Below, one piece after another: positions 1-6,595 of a stretch of 42,185 bases of DNA; position 1 is the first letter of the stretch; each line of letters starts with the position of its first letter. The notes beneath the pieces were generated by a model that had not been told where the DNA came from, did not search any database, and worked only from the letters and a program-made list of their open reading frames with translations. The translations under genes and the position numbers were made by a program. This DNA comes from a virus: positions 1 to 42,185 of the IMG/VR virus record IMGVR_UViG_3300013132_000093; one strand, written 5' to 3'.

Positions 1-344
1 AGATTTTGGCAAGAACTACAAGGTTTAGAATTCCTTATTTCACCATTTCTGTCTATTCTTGTGGTGACTAAATTGACTTTCGAGAAATCTATATTAGTGA
101 GATTCTTGAATTTTATAAAGGCATTTAATTCGGAGCAAGTATATTTATCTTTTACTTTTTCTCCGTTGGTGCCTGTTTTGGGATTTTTAAGGTTGGTGGG
201 ATTACTTTTCCTAGAATTCTTGCCAATAGTAATTATTCTATTCTTGTGGAATACAAAAGAAAAATGCTGACATTTTAAATCGGAATCAATCTCGCGCAAA
301 GCCTTTGTAAGGTTAACGCACTTTTCAAGATTTGCCTTTTTCAC
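1..344 (-). CDS. Cytidine/deoxycytidylate deaminase-fold protein, partial (C-terminus off left edge)
   Basis: Reading leftward from a GTG at 344, the frame stays open to base 1 (about 114 codons). The translation contains HFSFVFHKNRIITIGKNS, then YTCSELNAFIKF, then TTRIDRNGEIRNSKPCSSCQ. The Cys-Ser-Glu triad followed by about 40 residues and PCSSC is the zinc-binding layout of the cytidine deaminase superfamily (C/H-x-E ... PCxxC), here of the Cys-x-Glu type. Family members deaminate cytosine in nucleosides, nucleotides or nucleic acids; which applies here cannot be told. The GTG overlaps the end of the upstream gene and has no strong ribosome-binding site, so the start is tentative. It differs clearly from the dCMP deaminase at 10212-10679, which uses His-Ala-Glu. 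Confidence 0.6.
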   Translation of the reverse strand, partial: MKKANLEKCVNLTKALREIDSDLKCQHFSFVFHKNRIITIGKNSRKSNPTNLKNPKTGTNGEKVKDKYTCSELNAFIKFKNLTNIDFSKVNLVTTRIDRNGEIRNSKPCSSCQN

Positions 345-519
345 AAGAGGTTTGTTCAGCTTTTCTTATCACTTCTTTTATGAAAGCAATGTAAAAAGCA
401 TCTTCTTTCTTAGATTCTTTTGCAATGTCAATTATGTCTTTTTTCCACTTCGGAAGATCTTTGTAAGTTTCGTCCCAAGCTTTAGAATACTCATTACTAA
501 CTTTTCTTGATTTTGCCAT
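325..519 (-). CDS. Small hypothetical protein (64 aa)
   Basis: A 64-residue, Lys/Glu-rich, probably helical protein beginning MAKSRKVSNEYSKAWDETYK. I do not recognise a family. It is kept because its ATG lies inside the end of the upstream 56-aa gene, its stop overlaps the start of the deaminase-like gene, and a purine-rich GAAGAAGAG sits just upstream of the start. This matches the tight packing of the rest of the arm. Probably cytoplasmic; no signal or membrane segment. Confidence 0.55.
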   Translation of the reverse strand: MAKSRKVSNEYSKAWDETYKDLPKWKKDIIDIAKESKKEDAFYIAFIKEVIRKAEQTSCEKGKS

Positions 520-667
520 ACTCTTCTTCCATGCACTGCTTGAGCAACTTTAAGTAATGAGTAAAAAATGATTCTCCGATCTTAGATGGGTCGGCTAACT
601 TATCTTGTCGATCTTTCTCATAACTAGCTTCTATAAGCTGCTGGATGAGTTTTAGGGACTGGTCCAT
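497..667 (-). CDS. Small hypothetical protein (56 aa)
   Basis: ATG at 665-667 opens a 56-codon frame beginning MDQSLKLIQQLIEASYEKDR and ending YGKIKKS, stop at 497-499. It is helical and charged with no recognised domain. Support comes from position: it fills the gap between the lipoprotein gene and the 64-aa gene and overlaps the latter by 23 bases. No clear ribosome-binding site is visible. Confidence 0.45.
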   Translation of the reverse strand: MDQSLKLIQQLIEASYEKDRQDKLADPSKIGESFFTHYLKLLKQCMEEEYGKIKKS

Positions 668-705
668 ATATTTGAGATATTATTGCAAGAAAATCAGTCT
701 GTCAA

Positions 706-1662
706 CTATTTTTTCCACTTTAGTTCTTTAAGAATTCCATTAATTAAATCTTTTTCATTGTCGTCCATGTCTTTTTCTAATTGAATAAGAATACTTTGCA
801 CATCAAAAGTCTTGTCTGGGTTTTCTCTTTGTTTGATTTTTATATCTTGTATTACATCTATAATTTTAATGAGAGGACTCTTATATTCGTCAAATTTTTG
901 TTTACTGACAAGGTTGCTCATTTCAAACGCTTTAGGAGTCAAACCTTTAAACAAAGAAATGACTAATGATCCTACCATATCAAAAATAGAAAATGCAGCG
1001 GCAGCAATTGGATTAAAAGTAGCAAGCAATCTTAGAATAATAAACACTACAGAAAAAATAATGATTGCAGTTAAAGCACTGAAAAAGAATTTCTTTAATC
1101 CCCAAAATACAGCATTCAAACCAAACATCCCGCTCATTGAATTAAGCGTGGCCTTTGCTGCATCAGCTTCTTCCGCCGCCTTTTTAGCCTTGTCTGTCAT
1201 TTGCCAAAGTTGATCGTCGTATTTTTCATTAAGTTCAACTTTTTCTTTTTGAAGTTTATTAATTATTTCATCTCTTTTAGCCAACATTTCTTGGCCTTTT
1301 TTACGCTCTTCTTCTATCGCTGAATTTAACAAATCAACTGTAGCTTTAATTCTGTTTATCTCGTCAATATGAGGAGAACCAACTATAGATACTACTCTTT
1401 CGTTCAAAGATTTTGCTGTATCGACTTGAATAGGAGGATTAGTTACTTGATTAAGAGAATATTGTATCCCTTGAGCAAGAGCAGAGGTTTGAATTTTTTT
1501 ACCTTTGTTATTTTTATCTATCTCCTCTAAAGTTTTATCTAACTTTTTTTCTTGGGCATCTATTATTTGCTGATTGACAGTAGGGGGCTTGGTTGGCGAA
1601 ACAGTAAAGCAGCCAGAAAGAAAAATAACACTAATTAAAACTAATATCTTTAAATATTTCAT
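706..1662 (-). CDS. Putative lipoprotein with coiled coil and transmembrane segment (spanin-like?)
   Basis: 318 residues. The N-terminus is a lipoprotein signal peptide: basic start, hydrophobic core, lipobox LSGC with Cys18, followed by a Pro/Thr-rich linker. Residues about 95-175 are strongly heptad-like (EEERKKGQEMLAKRDEIINK), predicting a coiled coil. One or two hydrophobic segments follow at about 190-240, then a charged C-terminal region of about 75 residues. A lipid anchor plus coiled coil plus membrane segment recalls unimolecular spanins, which link outer and inner membranes at lysis, but the protein is longer than known examples and carries a soluble tail. A virion or periplasmic role is equally possible. 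AGAGG six bases before the ATG supports the start. Confidence 0.65.
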   Translation of the reverse strand: MKYLKILVLISVIFLSGCFTVSPTKPPTVNQQIIDAQEKKLDKTLEEIDKNNKGKKIQTSALAQGIQYSLNQVTNPPIQVDTAKSLNERVVSIVGSPHIDEINRIKATVDLLNSAIEEERKKGQEMLAKRDEIINKLQKEKVELNEKYDDQLWQMTDKAKKAAEEADAAKATLNSMSGMFGLNAVFWGLKKFFFSALTAIIIFSVVFIILRLLATFNPIAAAAFSIFDMVGSLVISLFKGLTPKAFEMSNLVSKQKFDEYKSPLIKIIDVIQDIKIKQRENPDKTFDVQSILIQLEKDMDDNEKDLINGILKELKWKK

Positions 1663-1663
1663 A

Positions 1664-1783
1664 TTAAACCTCTCTAAAAGTTAATCCCGCATAAACAGTA
1701 GCATTTGTGATGCACCAATTCATTGATGTGTCATAAATATAACTTGACGATGCATGAAACAGTTCTGGTGTCGCGCTATACAT
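1664..1783 (-). CDS. Possible 39-aa small protein
   Basis: ATG at 1781-1783 opens 39 codons beginning MYSATPELFHASSSYIYDTS and ending NATVYAGLTFREV. Its TAA lies directly before the lipoprotein start, and the lipoprotein ribosome-binding site lies inside its last codons, so the two would be coupled. No Shine-Dalgarno is visible for it and no family is recognised. It may simply be leader sequence between the terminator at 1801-1824 and the lipoprotein gene. Confidence 0.3.
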   Translation of the reverse strand: MYSATPELFHASSSYIYDTSMNWCITNATVYAGLTFREV

Positions 1784-1800
1784 ACTATAAAAAATTACAC

Positions 1801-1824
1801 AAAAAAACCGCCTTTCGGCGGTGT
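1801..1824 (-). terminator. Intrinsic terminator, leftward
   Basis: On the minus strand ACCGCC and GGCGGT (1817-1822 and 1807-1812 of the plus strand) form a 6-bp GC-rich stem closed by a GAAA loop and run straight into a T7 tract. It sits just past the end of the gene at 1855-2361 and would end the transcript coming from the right. Confidence 0.85.
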
Positions 1825-1854
1825 GAGATTTATTATTCTTGTCTAGAAGGACGA

Positions 1855-2361
1855 TTACGCCAATTTAAAAACATCGCTAGGTTTTCCCTTAATATTTTTC
1901 TTTTGACCCACTTTCTTAAGGGTATTTCCTAATACCATTTCTTTAACTTTGAGATAAAGTTTGGGATAAGGTATTTTATTATAGCTTAATAAATCCTTAA
2001 GTGTAAACTCTCCCTTGGGAATCTTTAGTTCTATCTGAGCGTTCTCAGTTTGCTCTTGCTTATTTGCAAGGATTTCTCTATGCCTTTCAATAGCCACAGC
2101 AAGAGAAACGCAATCAAAGCCAATCCTGCCAAAAGCATTGTCATTGGGATAGACCCACTTAGCTTCAATAGTCTTACCATGAAAGACGAACTGATCTTGT
2201 CTTTTAGGTTTAACGAGTTCATACTTCTTTGTTTTATTGGACTCTTTTGATTTCTCATAAATCATCCACCCGCCTTCAAGTTTTTTAAGGAACTTGAATT
2301 GGTAGCCTTTATGAGCGAACTCTTTTGGAATCAAGAGATAATCGTCTTTATCTTTTTCCAT
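1855..2361 (-). CDS. Hypothetical phage protein (168 aa)
   Basis: 168 residues, basic and hydrophilic, with no signal or membrane segment. The middle (RQDQFVFHGKTIEAKWVYP) looks beta-rich. The last 55 residues (FTLKDLLSYNKIPYPKLYLK, then GKPSDVFKLA) resemble a small helix-turn-helix or winged-helix fold ending in a wing, so DNA or RNA binding is possible. That is inference from pattern only. It overlaps the upstream gene by 14 bases and is followed by a strong terminator, so it is the last gene of its transcript. Confidence 0.6.
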   Translation of the reverse strand: MEKDKDDYLLIPKEFAHKGYQFKFLKKLEGGWMIYEKSKESNKTKKYELVKPKRQDQFVFHGKTIEAKWVYPNDNAFGRIGFDCVSLAVAIERHREILANKQEQTENAQIELKIPKGEFTLKDLLSYNKIPYPKLYLKVKEMVLGNTLKKVGQKKNIKGKPSDVFKLA

Positions 2362-2584
2362 TTTTTCGGTATACTTTGTTGTACTTGTTGATCTGCTGTT
2401 TGAGAAGAATGCTATCTTTTGAGACTACTACATATTCATCGTCTAGCAAATGAATTAAGTCTCCTGAAAGAAAATTATCGCCTATTTTTGGGTGGTGATA
2501 CTTTTTTAGTTCTTTTTCTTTGAGTTTCATTGTGTTTACGGGTCTGTTCATATTTAACTGGTTGATTCCAGTTAATCTCATCAT
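2348..2584 (-). CDS. Small hypothetical protein (78 aa)
   Basis: A 78-codon frame whose N-terminus offers several starts (MMRL, MNRP, MKLK); the later ones give 67 or 60 residues. The conserved-looking part is KYHHPKIGDNFLSGDLIHLL followed by DDEYVVVSKDSILLK, which could be a small beta-barrel with KOW/Tudor-like spacing. No family is assigned. It overlaps the following gene by 14 bases. Confidence 0.5.
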   Translation of the reverse strand: MMRLTGINQLNMNRPVNTMKLKEKELKKYHHPKIGDNFLSGDLIHLLDDEYVVVSKDSILLKQQINKYNKVYRKNGKR

Positions 2585-2616
2585 AATTAGATTTGAACTG
2601 TTTACTAAAACAATTT

Positions 2617-2805
2617 CTAGGAGAACTTCCCTTTCCGTTCATCTTTAATAGGTGGCAAAGCCGCCATTATTTCTAATCTTGTTTTTTCAGAGTATTGGGG
2701 CCAATCAACAATTTGTCTCCATGACCTTCCGCAACCCACGCAATAACCATCTTCTAATTTACAAAGTCTGATGCAAGGAGTTGAGACCTTAGCAACAGTG
2801 TCCAT
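2617..2805 (-). CDS. DUF1289 family small Cys-rich protein
   Basis: 62 residues with STPCIRLCKLEDGYCVGCGR, then W near 35 and a closing SEKTRLEIMAALP helix. The C-x3-C-x(6-7)-C-x2-C pattern followed by the R-x-x-x-x-I-x-x-W motif and a short helix is the DUF1289 family. This is a small predicted metal- or Fe-S-binding protein common in proteobacteria, with no settled function. Length fits the family. It overlaps the upstream 61-aa gene by 17 bases. Confidence 0.8.
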   Translation of the reverse strand: MDTVAKVSTPCIRLCKLEDGYCVGCGRSWRQIVDWPQYSEKTRLEIMAALPPIKDERKGKFS

Positions 2806-2974
2806 TCTTTTGTTGAGTTAACTGTTTTCTACTATCGACCATATCATAAAATCTGACATAATAATCTTGAATGACTTTATCAATATTCTTGACTATGCGA
2901 TTGGGTTGCTCGCTGGCATCAATATTTCGGATATTTTTTGCCAGTTCATTTAAGAGTTGTTTGTTTTTTAACAC
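2789..2974 (-). CDS. Small hypothetical protein (61 aa)
   Basis: The longer frame to 3013 is open, but the better start is GTG at 2972-2974: it follows AAGGAG with about six bases of spacing and lies one base after the TAA of the cupin gene. The product begins VLKNKQLLNELAKNIRNIDA and is helical and charged, ending QKNGHCC. No family is recognised. The two terminal cysteines are conspicuous but unexplained. Confidence 0.6.
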   Translation of the reverse strand: MLKNKQLLNELAKNIRNIDASEQPNRIVKNIDKVIQDYYVRFYDMVDSRKQLTQQKNGHCC

Positions 2975-2975
2975 G

Positions 2976-3326
2976 TTAGTCTCCTTTTTCGATTCTGTAG
3001 CTGTCTTCATCAAAATGCTGAGTGCTTATTTCAATAATTTCACTGTCTTTTAACGCACAAAATTGATGAATCATTCCCACAGGAATATGAAAACTATCGC
3101 CTCGCCCTAGAGTAATCCATCTACTTCTAGCAGCTTCTTCGTCCATACCATAGTGGAGAGTTATCTTTCCGCTCTGAACATAAAATGTTTCATCTTTTAG
3201 TTTGTGATAATGAAGACTACACTTACGATCTTTTACAACGAAAAGAATTTTACCGCAATACTTATCATTGTTAACGATCCACTTCTCGTACCCCCAGCCT
3301 TTAGGAACAAAATGTAATTTCGACAT
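2976..3326 (-). CDS. Cupin-fold protein, sugar-phosphate isomerase-like
   Basis: 116 residues forming a single cupin barrel. Motif 1 is CSLHYHKLKDETFYVQSG (H-x-H-x3,4-E-x6-G) and motif 2 is GDSFHIPVGMIHQF (G-x5-P-x-G-x2-H). The N-terminal KGWGYEKWI is typical of the mannose-6-phosphate isomerase / lyxose isomerase type cupins. The His and Glu metal ligands are all present. Such stand-alone cupins occur in sugar-nucleotide loci and may isomerise sugar phosphates, which would fit the glycan locus elsewhere in the window, but the substrate is unknown. The gene is one base from its downstream neighbour and two from its upstream one. Confidence 0.8.
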   Translation of the reverse strand: MSKLHFVPKGWGYEKWIVNNDKYCGKILFVVKDRKCSLHYHKLKDETFYVQSGKITLHYGMDEEAARSRWITLGRGDSFHIPVGMIHQFCALKDSEIIEISTQHFDEDSYRIEKGD

Positions 3327-3327
3327 G

Positions 3328-3525
3328 TTATTTGTTTAGAGATTCTATTTTCTTTATGGAACCGAAATTATTATAAACGTAATCAAACAGCCATTCTTCA
3401 GCTTGTTCATTTACTTTTACCTTATCAAGTAGATCACTATACAATTCAGTTTGATGATCTTCTAAATTTTTTATTCTAGCTCGCGTATATCTAATAAACG
3501 CTACTTGGTCAGATGTAAATTTCAT
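3328..3525 (-). CDS. Small hypothetical protein (65 aa)
   Basis: Begins MKFTSDQVAFIRYTRARIKN. The longer frame to 3537 starts at a GTG, but ATG at 3523-3525 overlaps the TGA of the upstream gene as ATGA, the junction used throughout this genome, so the shorter start is chosen. Predicted helical, acidic, with an aromatic C-terminal patch (EEWLFDYVYNNF). No family is recognised. Confidence 0.6.
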   Translation of the reverse strand: MKFTSDQVAFIRYTRARIKNLEDHQTELYSDLLDKVKVNEQAEEWLFDYVYNNFGSIKKIESLNK

Positions 3526-4166
3526 ATCCAAAGACACTCAAAATATTTAGCAAAAAGCTCAAGCCCTTTATCTTTGCGCTCGTTAAGCTTTTGGGCTTTT
3601 TCCATGTACTCTTTCCAAGCTTGTTTTTCTTCAATGGTATGCTCTGTGCCAATTTCTCTATGGAAAAGAGCGTCTGGCATTTCGCAAAACTTATCACCAT
3701 CAATAATATACTCAAAAGCAAAAATCATTTCATCAAGAGAACGCTTCCATTCTTTTACCGCTTGCTCTTCGGCTTTATCAAAAGCATCGCCTTCAAGGGT
3801 ATGGAAATTTTCAGGAAGAAATGGAGCGGGGATGCCAGACTTGCCCTTGTCTCTAAAATACTTTAAGCGAGGAAGCGCAAAGATGGCAATATTATAATAC
3901 AAAGAAAAAACATCTTCATCAGAAACTCCATATTTAATCTTCTGATACTTGCATTTAGCCCACCACCTGATTTCGCTGGGCCAGCGCAAAGCCTTCCATC
4001 CCAATCGGAATGGAAAAAGATCAAGAAAAAAGTCTACATATTTATTATAGACATAATCATCAGGAGCTTCAGAAAACATTTCTTGAAAGGTTTTTTCGTT
4101 ATCTGCTTCAATTTGTTTTGCTTTTTCGATCTCTTCTGGAGATCGGAATTCAAATTCTTGTTGCAT
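3522..4166 (-). CDS. Conserved phage protein of unknown function (214 aa)
   Basis: The start is placed at the ATG at 4164-4166 (MQQEFEFRSPEEIEKAKQIE), which leaves only a 17-base overlap with the cREC gene; the longer frame to 4205 would overlap 56 bases. The protein is rich in Trp and Tyr. DEDVFSLYYNIAIFALPRLK and GLELFAKYFECLWI at the C-terminus resemble a family I recall from many large phages, where the core reads as D-x-W-S-x3-x-I-A-x-F-x-x-P-R-L and the tail as F-A-K-Y-F. Function unknown. No export signal. Confidence 0.65.
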   Translation of the reverse strand: MQQEFEFRSPEEIEKAKQIEADNEKTFQEMFSEAPDDYVYNKYVDFFLDLFPFRLGWKALRWPSEIRWWAKCKYQKIKYGVSDEDVFSLYYNIAIFALPRLKYFRDKGKSGIPAPFLPENFHTLEGDAFDKAEEQAVKEWKRSLDEMIFAFEYIIDGDKFCEMPDALFHREIGTEHTIEEKQAWKEYMEKAQKLNERKDKGLELFAKYFECLWI

Positions 4167-4533
4167 TGTAATTATTAATATACTTTTTAATGTTTTCTGC
4201 CCCAACTGGATTCATGGAGTGGATTTCGTAATCTGGATGAGGCAAGTCTTTATCTTGACAAACCTCAACCAAATACTTAGCGCAATCGTAGCCAGTCCTT
4301 TCTTTATATTTAGAGTAGTCAATTTTATTGGTTTCTAGAATTATTTTAAGATCACGGTAATGCTGTGCGCCAAGATCATGATCATAACAGACAAAAGAAG
4401 GAACTCCCTTTATCTTTATTATATCCTTAAACTGAAAAAAGTCACGGGCAATTGTCCATTCATAGTCAGGAATATCTACCCATGTAACATCGCTTGGATA
4501 ACGAATATCATCTAGAAACAAATAATACTTCAT
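4150..4533 (-). CDS. Cyclic-phosphate processing receiver domain protein (cREC)
   Basis: 127 residues with the marks of the cREC family: YYLFLDDIRYP at the N-terminus, CYDHDLG near 50-56, TGYDCAKYLVEVC near 80-92, and IHSMNPVGAENI near the C-terminus. The family is a receiver-like domain predicted from comparative genomics to process cyclic phosphates on RNA ends; activity here is inferred. The acidic DD pair and DHD motif are intact. It is ATGA-coupled to the metallophosphoesterase upstream, and a tRNA gene lies just beyond that, a setting that would suit RNA-end repair. Confidence 0.75.
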   Translation of the reverse strand: MKYYLFLDDIRYPSDVTWVDIPDYEWTIARDFFQFKDIIKIKGVPSFVCYDHDLGAQHYRDLKIILETNKIDYSKYKERTGYDCAKYLVEVCQDKDLPHPDYEIHSMNPVGAENIKKYINNYNATRI

Positions 4534-5276
4534 AAATCTTTATAGCTTTTAATTTCGATCTTTTGATTAGTTATAGTAAGCCATTGATTTAGAGAAGTAT
4601 CAATGCAGTAATTTTCTGTCTTGGCGTACTTTGCAATTTTAGAATCCTTGCGAGGAGTGTGACCAACTATTTGATTCAATCCTTGAACAGGCGCGAACTC
4701 ACGATCAAAGTCTAACCAAACTATTCCTCCTTTGGGATAGGGTCCGCCTCTTGCAAGACCAGCGGAATAAAACCAATGCTCATCGCCAGAGATTAATTTA
4801 ACATTAGCTCGCTCTCTTTCTTTAATTAAGAAAATATTAATATCAGAATTATCCTTTGCTGTAGGGTCAATGAAATTAGAATGAAGGCCAGAATGAGTAC
4901 ATAGATATCCATCTACCCAAGCAAACCAATCAAATTTTTTAGAAATGTTAAGGCGATTTTCTCCAAGGGTTTCAGATATAGCATTATATTTTCTATGCTC
5001 ATACCCACTGCACATTGCATGAGGATTATAAAACAAGTAGTGCAGATCGTGGTTGCCAAACAATGTATGATTATTGGGATGCGATAGATAGCGCATCAAA
5101 TAATCAGCAGTAATTTTATAATCTTCATCCCTATTATAATAATAACTATCAAACCAGTCGCCTAACACAATATTTATGTCGGCGGCTTCGTGCCTAATAA
5201 TCTTGCTTAGTTTTCCAACTTGATTATGGATGTCGGAAATGATTAAGATTTTATTACCTGCGCTTGAGACGTTCAT
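4530..5276 (-). CDS. Calcineurin-like metallophosphoesterase
   Basis: 248 residues with the full motif set: ISDIHN (D15-x-H17), VLGDWFDS (GDxxD, 39-43), FGNHDLHY (74-81), LCTHSGLH near 130 and IVGHTPR near 214. These supply the two-metal site of calcineurin-like phosphoesterases, which hydrolyse phosphomono- or diesters. The motif spacing resembles PrpE/ApaH or PNKP-type phosphatases, so RNA-end or dinucleotide phosphates are candidate substrates. It ends in an ATGA overlap with the cREC gene. The start (MNVSSAGNK) follows a weak AAGGT. Confidence 0.85.
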   Translation of the reverse strand: MNVSSAGNKILIISDIHNQVGKLSKIIRHEAADINIVLGDWFDSYYYNRDEDYKITADYLMRYLSHPNNHTLFGNHDLHYLFYNPHAMCSGYEHRKYNAISETLGENRLNISKKFDWFAWVDGYLCTHSGLHSNFIDPTAKDNSDINIFLIKERERANVKLISGDEHWFYSAGLARGGPYPKGGIVWLDFDREFAPVQGLNQIVGHTPRKDSKIAKYAKTENYCIDTSLNQWLTITNQKIEIKSYKDL

Positions 5277-5366
5277 TTAAAAACTTTTACCTTCTGAATA
5301 CCTTTGTTTTCTTAGATGCCTTCCGTTTCCTTTGTTTCTTCCTTTAAATGGAGCCTTGAGAAAGAG

Positions 5367-5440
5367 TGGAGCCGAGAGAAGGAATCGAACCTTCGTACTC
5401 AGTTTACAAAACTGAAGTTTTACCATTAAACTATCCCGGC
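5367..5440 (-). tRNA. tRNA-Thr, anticodon UGU, CCA encoded
   Basis: On the minus strand the sequence folds into a complete cloverleaf. The acceptor arms are GCCGGGA and TCTCGGC with one G-T wobble. The D arm is AGTT/AACT with GG in the loop. The anticodon arm is TCAGT-(TTTGTAA)-ACTGA with anticodon TGT. The T arm is GAAGG-(TTCGATT)-CCTTC. The discriminator base T is followed by CCA. UGU reads ACA, a codon favoured in AT-rich phage genes. The first 15 bases overlap the end of uvsE. Confidence 0.95.
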
Positions 5441-6331
5441 AATTTTCTGCAATTTAAAGATCGCTAAATCTTTACTCTTCAATTCTATGTCAAAGTCAAC
5501 ATCTTGTCCAAAGTTTTTTGGATGATTTAACGGCATATCTGCGTGTTTGCGAGTGCCATCTATACCTTCCGAATAATGGAACAAAGGTTTGGTGGGCCAA
5601 GTGCGATAAGCATCATTGAAGGCTTCTTCATCAGATTGATCGCCGTGCAGGATGCTTTGATGCAAAGAGTCGAACGTCACGGGTATGCCGTGCCGCTCAT
5701 AAAAGTATTTGATAAGGTTCTTGATTGACCAAGTGCCATTCTTGTTATCGTTTACTTCAAGAACCAGTCTATCTTTTACACTTGGCTTGAGGCGATTGTA
5801 AACTGAAACAAACTTTTGGGAAAGCTCTTCTGGATCTCCGTCTTGTCTAATATGAATGTTTAGAGGAGAACGGTAATCTTTGGGGCAGTCATAAAGGTCA
5901 AAGAGCATAGCGTGTTCATCTAGGTCTCTGATTGAGTTGTTAATAACTTCCTCCTTCTGGCTTGTGAAGCTAACAAACTCTGGAGGGTGAGCGGAGATTC
6001 TGATACCAGAATCTTTGATCTGTTTCTTAGTCTGATCAATGATGGCGAAGATTTCTTCCGCATCTTGCAAGTCAGTTAAGTCTATATCAAGTTCTGGATG
6101 GCTAATTAGAGGAGTGATCTCGCTGGAAAGCCTGTAAGAACCTATTCTGCTCTGATTACAGTGCTGAATGGTTTTGAGAGTGATGTTGAAATTATTTAAG
6201 ATCCTCTTGGAGAGAACTTTCATGCCTTCTTCCTCGCCAAGACTCTTGAACCTTGTGTAGGTCAAGGTCTGGAATTTCTCCCCTTTTTCGGACAAAACAA
6301 GGGAAATGCAACAAAGTCCGTAGTTCACCAT
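5426..6331 (-). CDS. uvsE: UV damage endonuclease UvsE/UvdE
   Basis: 301 residues, the usual length. The N-terminus NYGLCCISLVLSEKGEKFQT, the following SRIGSYRLSSEITPL, the middle ISAHPPEFVSFTS, the LVLEVNDNKNGTWSI segment and the PVTFDSLHQSI segment are family signatures. They place the His/Glu/Asp metal ligands of this TIM-barrel nuclease. UvsE nicks DNA 5' of UV photoproducts and other lesions, starting excision repair without UvrABC, here presumably protecting phage DNA. The last codons and stop lie inside the tRNA-Thr gene. No strong Shine-Dalgarno; the second codon is GTG, so the exact start could shift by one. Confidence 0.93.
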   Translation of the reverse strand: MVNYGLCCISLVLSEKGEKFQTLTYTRFKSLGEEEGMKVLSKRILNNFNITLKTIQHCNQSRIGSYRLSSEITPLISHPELDIDLTDLQDAEEIFAIIDQTKKQIKDSGIRISAHPPEFVSFTSQKEEVINNSIRDLDEHAMLFDLYDCPKDYRSPLNIHIRQDGDPEELSQKFVSVYNRLKPSVKDRLVLEVNDNKNGTWSIKNLIKYFYERHGIPVTFDSLHQSILHGDQSDEEAFNDAYRTWPTKPLFHYSEGIDGTRKHADMPLNHPKNFGQDVDFDIELKSKDLAIFKLQKIAGIV

Positions 6332-6367
6332 GCGTCAAGTGTAGGGAGTTGGAAGCAGAAAGCAAGG

Positions 6368-6595
6368 TCAAAATTCAAAATCTTCGTCTTCCATCCTGCG
6401 AATCAGACCATTGATCCGAGAGATCTCTGCCCCAGCTTTGTTTCTCAAATAAATTAAATTATTCAAATGCTGAAGTTTTTCTTCATCAGTTTGAGCTTCT
6501 TTGAGAAGTTTTGTGGTGCAAGCGATTTCTTTCTTGAGCCAATTGGAAGTCTTCTTAATCATAAGGCACTGATTTTGAGCTTCTTTTTCAGTCAT
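6368..6595 (-). CDS. Small coiled-coil hypothetical protein (75 aa), paralogue of the 85-aa protein at 8310-8567
   Basis: Nearly all helix: MTEKEAQNQCLMIKKTSNWL, then KLLKEAQTDEEKLQHLNNLI and ISRINGLIRRMEDEDFEF. The order of K-T-S-x-W, E-K-L-x-x-L-x-N-L and a final I-x-x-I-x-R-x-x matches the 85-aa protein at 8310-8567, so the two look like diverged copies. No function is assigned. Its ATG overlaps the upstream stop as ATGA. Confidence 0.6.
   Translation of the reverse strand: MTEKEAQNQCLMIKKTSNWLKKEIACTTKLLKEAQTDEEKLQHLNNLIYLRNKAGAEISRINGLIRRMEDEDFEF

Noticed and set aside
61-270. Rightward 69-codon open frame at the left edge
   Set aside because: It is antisense to the deaminase-like frame, whose translation shows a conserved zinc site; the rightward frame has no recognisable features.
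812-1213. Rightward 133-codon frame inside the lipoprotein gene
   Set aside because: The lipoprotein has a signal peptide, lipobox, coiled coil and ribosome-binding site; the antisense frame mirrors its hydrophobic helix.
5277-5366. Small basic protein leftward between tRNA and phosphoesterase (frame ending SEGKSF)
   Set aside because: The frame looks protein-like but has no ATG, GTG or TTG start before it runs into the tRNA gene.
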